Below are positions 63,740 through 64,000 of a stretch of DNA of 64,000 nucleotides, in pieces (the first letter of the stretch is position 1; each line of letters opens with the position of its first letter). The notes under the pieces were generated by a model. The model was not told the DNA's origin and did no database searches. It saw nothing but the letters and a program-made list of their open reading frames with translations. Position numbers and translations under genes: made by a program. The DNA comes from Nitratireductor sp. XY-223 (GTDB lineage: Bacteria; Pseudomonadota; Alphaproteobacteria; Rhizobiales; Rhizobiaceae), in contig NZ_SPNT01000003.1 in the NCBI RefSeq assembly GCF_004959855.1, positions 186,001 through 250,000 of the forward strand, in the 5' to 3' direction.

Positions 63740-64000
63740 ATGGATCAAGTCACAGAGATCATCGCGCACTTTATCGGTGTATTTAACATAACAGTAGAGC
63801 AGCAGCGGGCGCGTATCGATTACGACTCGTTCGTTGCGACAAAGAACAATCTGGAGCACGAGGAGGACCTTCCTTCTTCGGGGCACCGGTTCAAGGAAAA
63901 CCACGTTCACAAGGATTTTGACCCCCATGTGAGCTACAAGCCGGGGTCCCACTACCTGGAAACCGTCGATGTTCCGCGGCTGTATGACGGATTGTATCTT
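63740..64000 (+). CDS. Unrecognised protein, N-terminal part (runs off the window)
   Basis: An open frame from ATG 63740 to the window edge encodes at least 87 residues: MDQVTEIIAHFIGVFNITVEQ, then an acidic and His-rich stretch (EHEEDLPSSGHRFKENHVHKDFDPHV), then YKPGSHYLETVDVPRLYDGLYL. GGGAGG lies 13 bases upstream, which is a little far. I do not recognise it. It follows the low-complexity protein on the same strand across a strong hairpin, so it may be a separate transcript of the same locus. Confidence 0.55.
   Translation, partial: MDQVTEIIAHFIGVFNITVEQQRARIDYDSFVATKNNLEHEEDLPSSGHRFKENHVHKDFDPHVSYKPGSHYLETVDVPRLYDGLYL

Noticed and set aside
63602-63952. Minus-strand frame of 116 codons at the right end.
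   Set aside because: It would read through the strong hairpin at 63618-63644 and lies opposite the better supported partial gene at 63740.
1-64000. tRNA or rRNA genes, CRISPR arrays, insertion sequences, integrases, prophage genes.
   Set aside because: I looked for cloverleaf ends, regular direct repeats, transposase or integrase motifs and terminal inverted repeats and found none I could support.

Overview
The window is about 64 kb of high-GC chromosomal DNA from an alphaproteobacterium, most probably of the order Hyphomicrobiales (Rhizobiales). The assignment rests on gene order known from that group: rpsF-rpsR-DUF2232-rplI, dnaB-alr-radA-cvpA-purF, fabD-fabG-acpP-fabF-mltG-yicC-gmk, and rsmA-pdxA-surA-lptD-lptG-lptF with pepA-holC divergent. 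I saw no rRNA, tRNA, insertion sequence, CRISPR array or prophage. Non-ATG starts backed by Shine-Dalgarno (SD) sequences are common here (purF, alr, lptD, mltG, cfa, the ABC ATPase, a glycosyltransferase and a DsbA-like isomerase).

Layout. 0.1-2.6 kb: a LysR regulator, a SABATH-type carboxyl methyltransferase and a small ABM monooxygenase. 2.6-6.7 kb (minus): an EF-G-like GTPase paralogue, a MerR regulator fused to a P-loop ATPase domain, and a ChaC-type glutathione-degrading enzyme. 6.8-12 kb (minus): a padR-MFP-RND efflux operon with a candidate operator. 12.3-13.3 kb: a secreted serine beta-lactamase-like hydrolase. 13.4-20.3 kb (minus): dnaB-alr-radA-cvpA-purF-SDR, tightly packed and partly overlapping. 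20.5-24.8 kb (minus): cyclopropane fatty acid synthase and the ribosomal operon rpsF-rpsR-DUF2232-rplI, in which L9 has a very long acidic tail. 24.9-26.9 kb: a diguanylate cyclase divergent from a coiled-coil hypothetical gene, separated by an AT-rich region holding a perfect CtrA-type box.

27-33.7 kb: fatty acid synthesis (fabD, fabG, acpP, fabF), cell-wall glycan termination (mltG), yicC and gmk. 33.7-40 kb: an ABC importer of the PotABCD class with a glycerophosphodiester phosphodiesterase downstream and a divergent ROK regulator; it lies between gmk and rsmA, which are close together in many relatives. 40-49.4 kb: rsmA, pdxA, surA and the LPS export genes lptD/G/F, with pepA divergent. 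49.5-53.8 kb: holC, two GT39-like membrane glycosyltransferases and a PAP2 phosphatase with an altered active-site motif, suggesting an envelope lipid or glycan modification set. 53.8-60.6 kb: a DbpA-like RNA helicase, an L,D-transpeptidase, a DsbA-like isomerase preceded by a LiuR-like palindrome, and a DUF2339 membrane protein.

60.6-64 kb is the accessory end and the best candidate for something undescribed. A CsgD/LuxR-like regulator is translationally coupled to an unknown gene and divergent, across 0.7 kb of AT-rich DNA with tandem DnaA-type boxes, from a gene for a 322-residue Asp/Asn/Gly/Gln-rich low-complexity protein that looks like a surface or biofilm-matrix polypeptide. Another unrecognised gene follows and runs off the window end.

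All function calls come from reading motifs and gene order; no database search was run.
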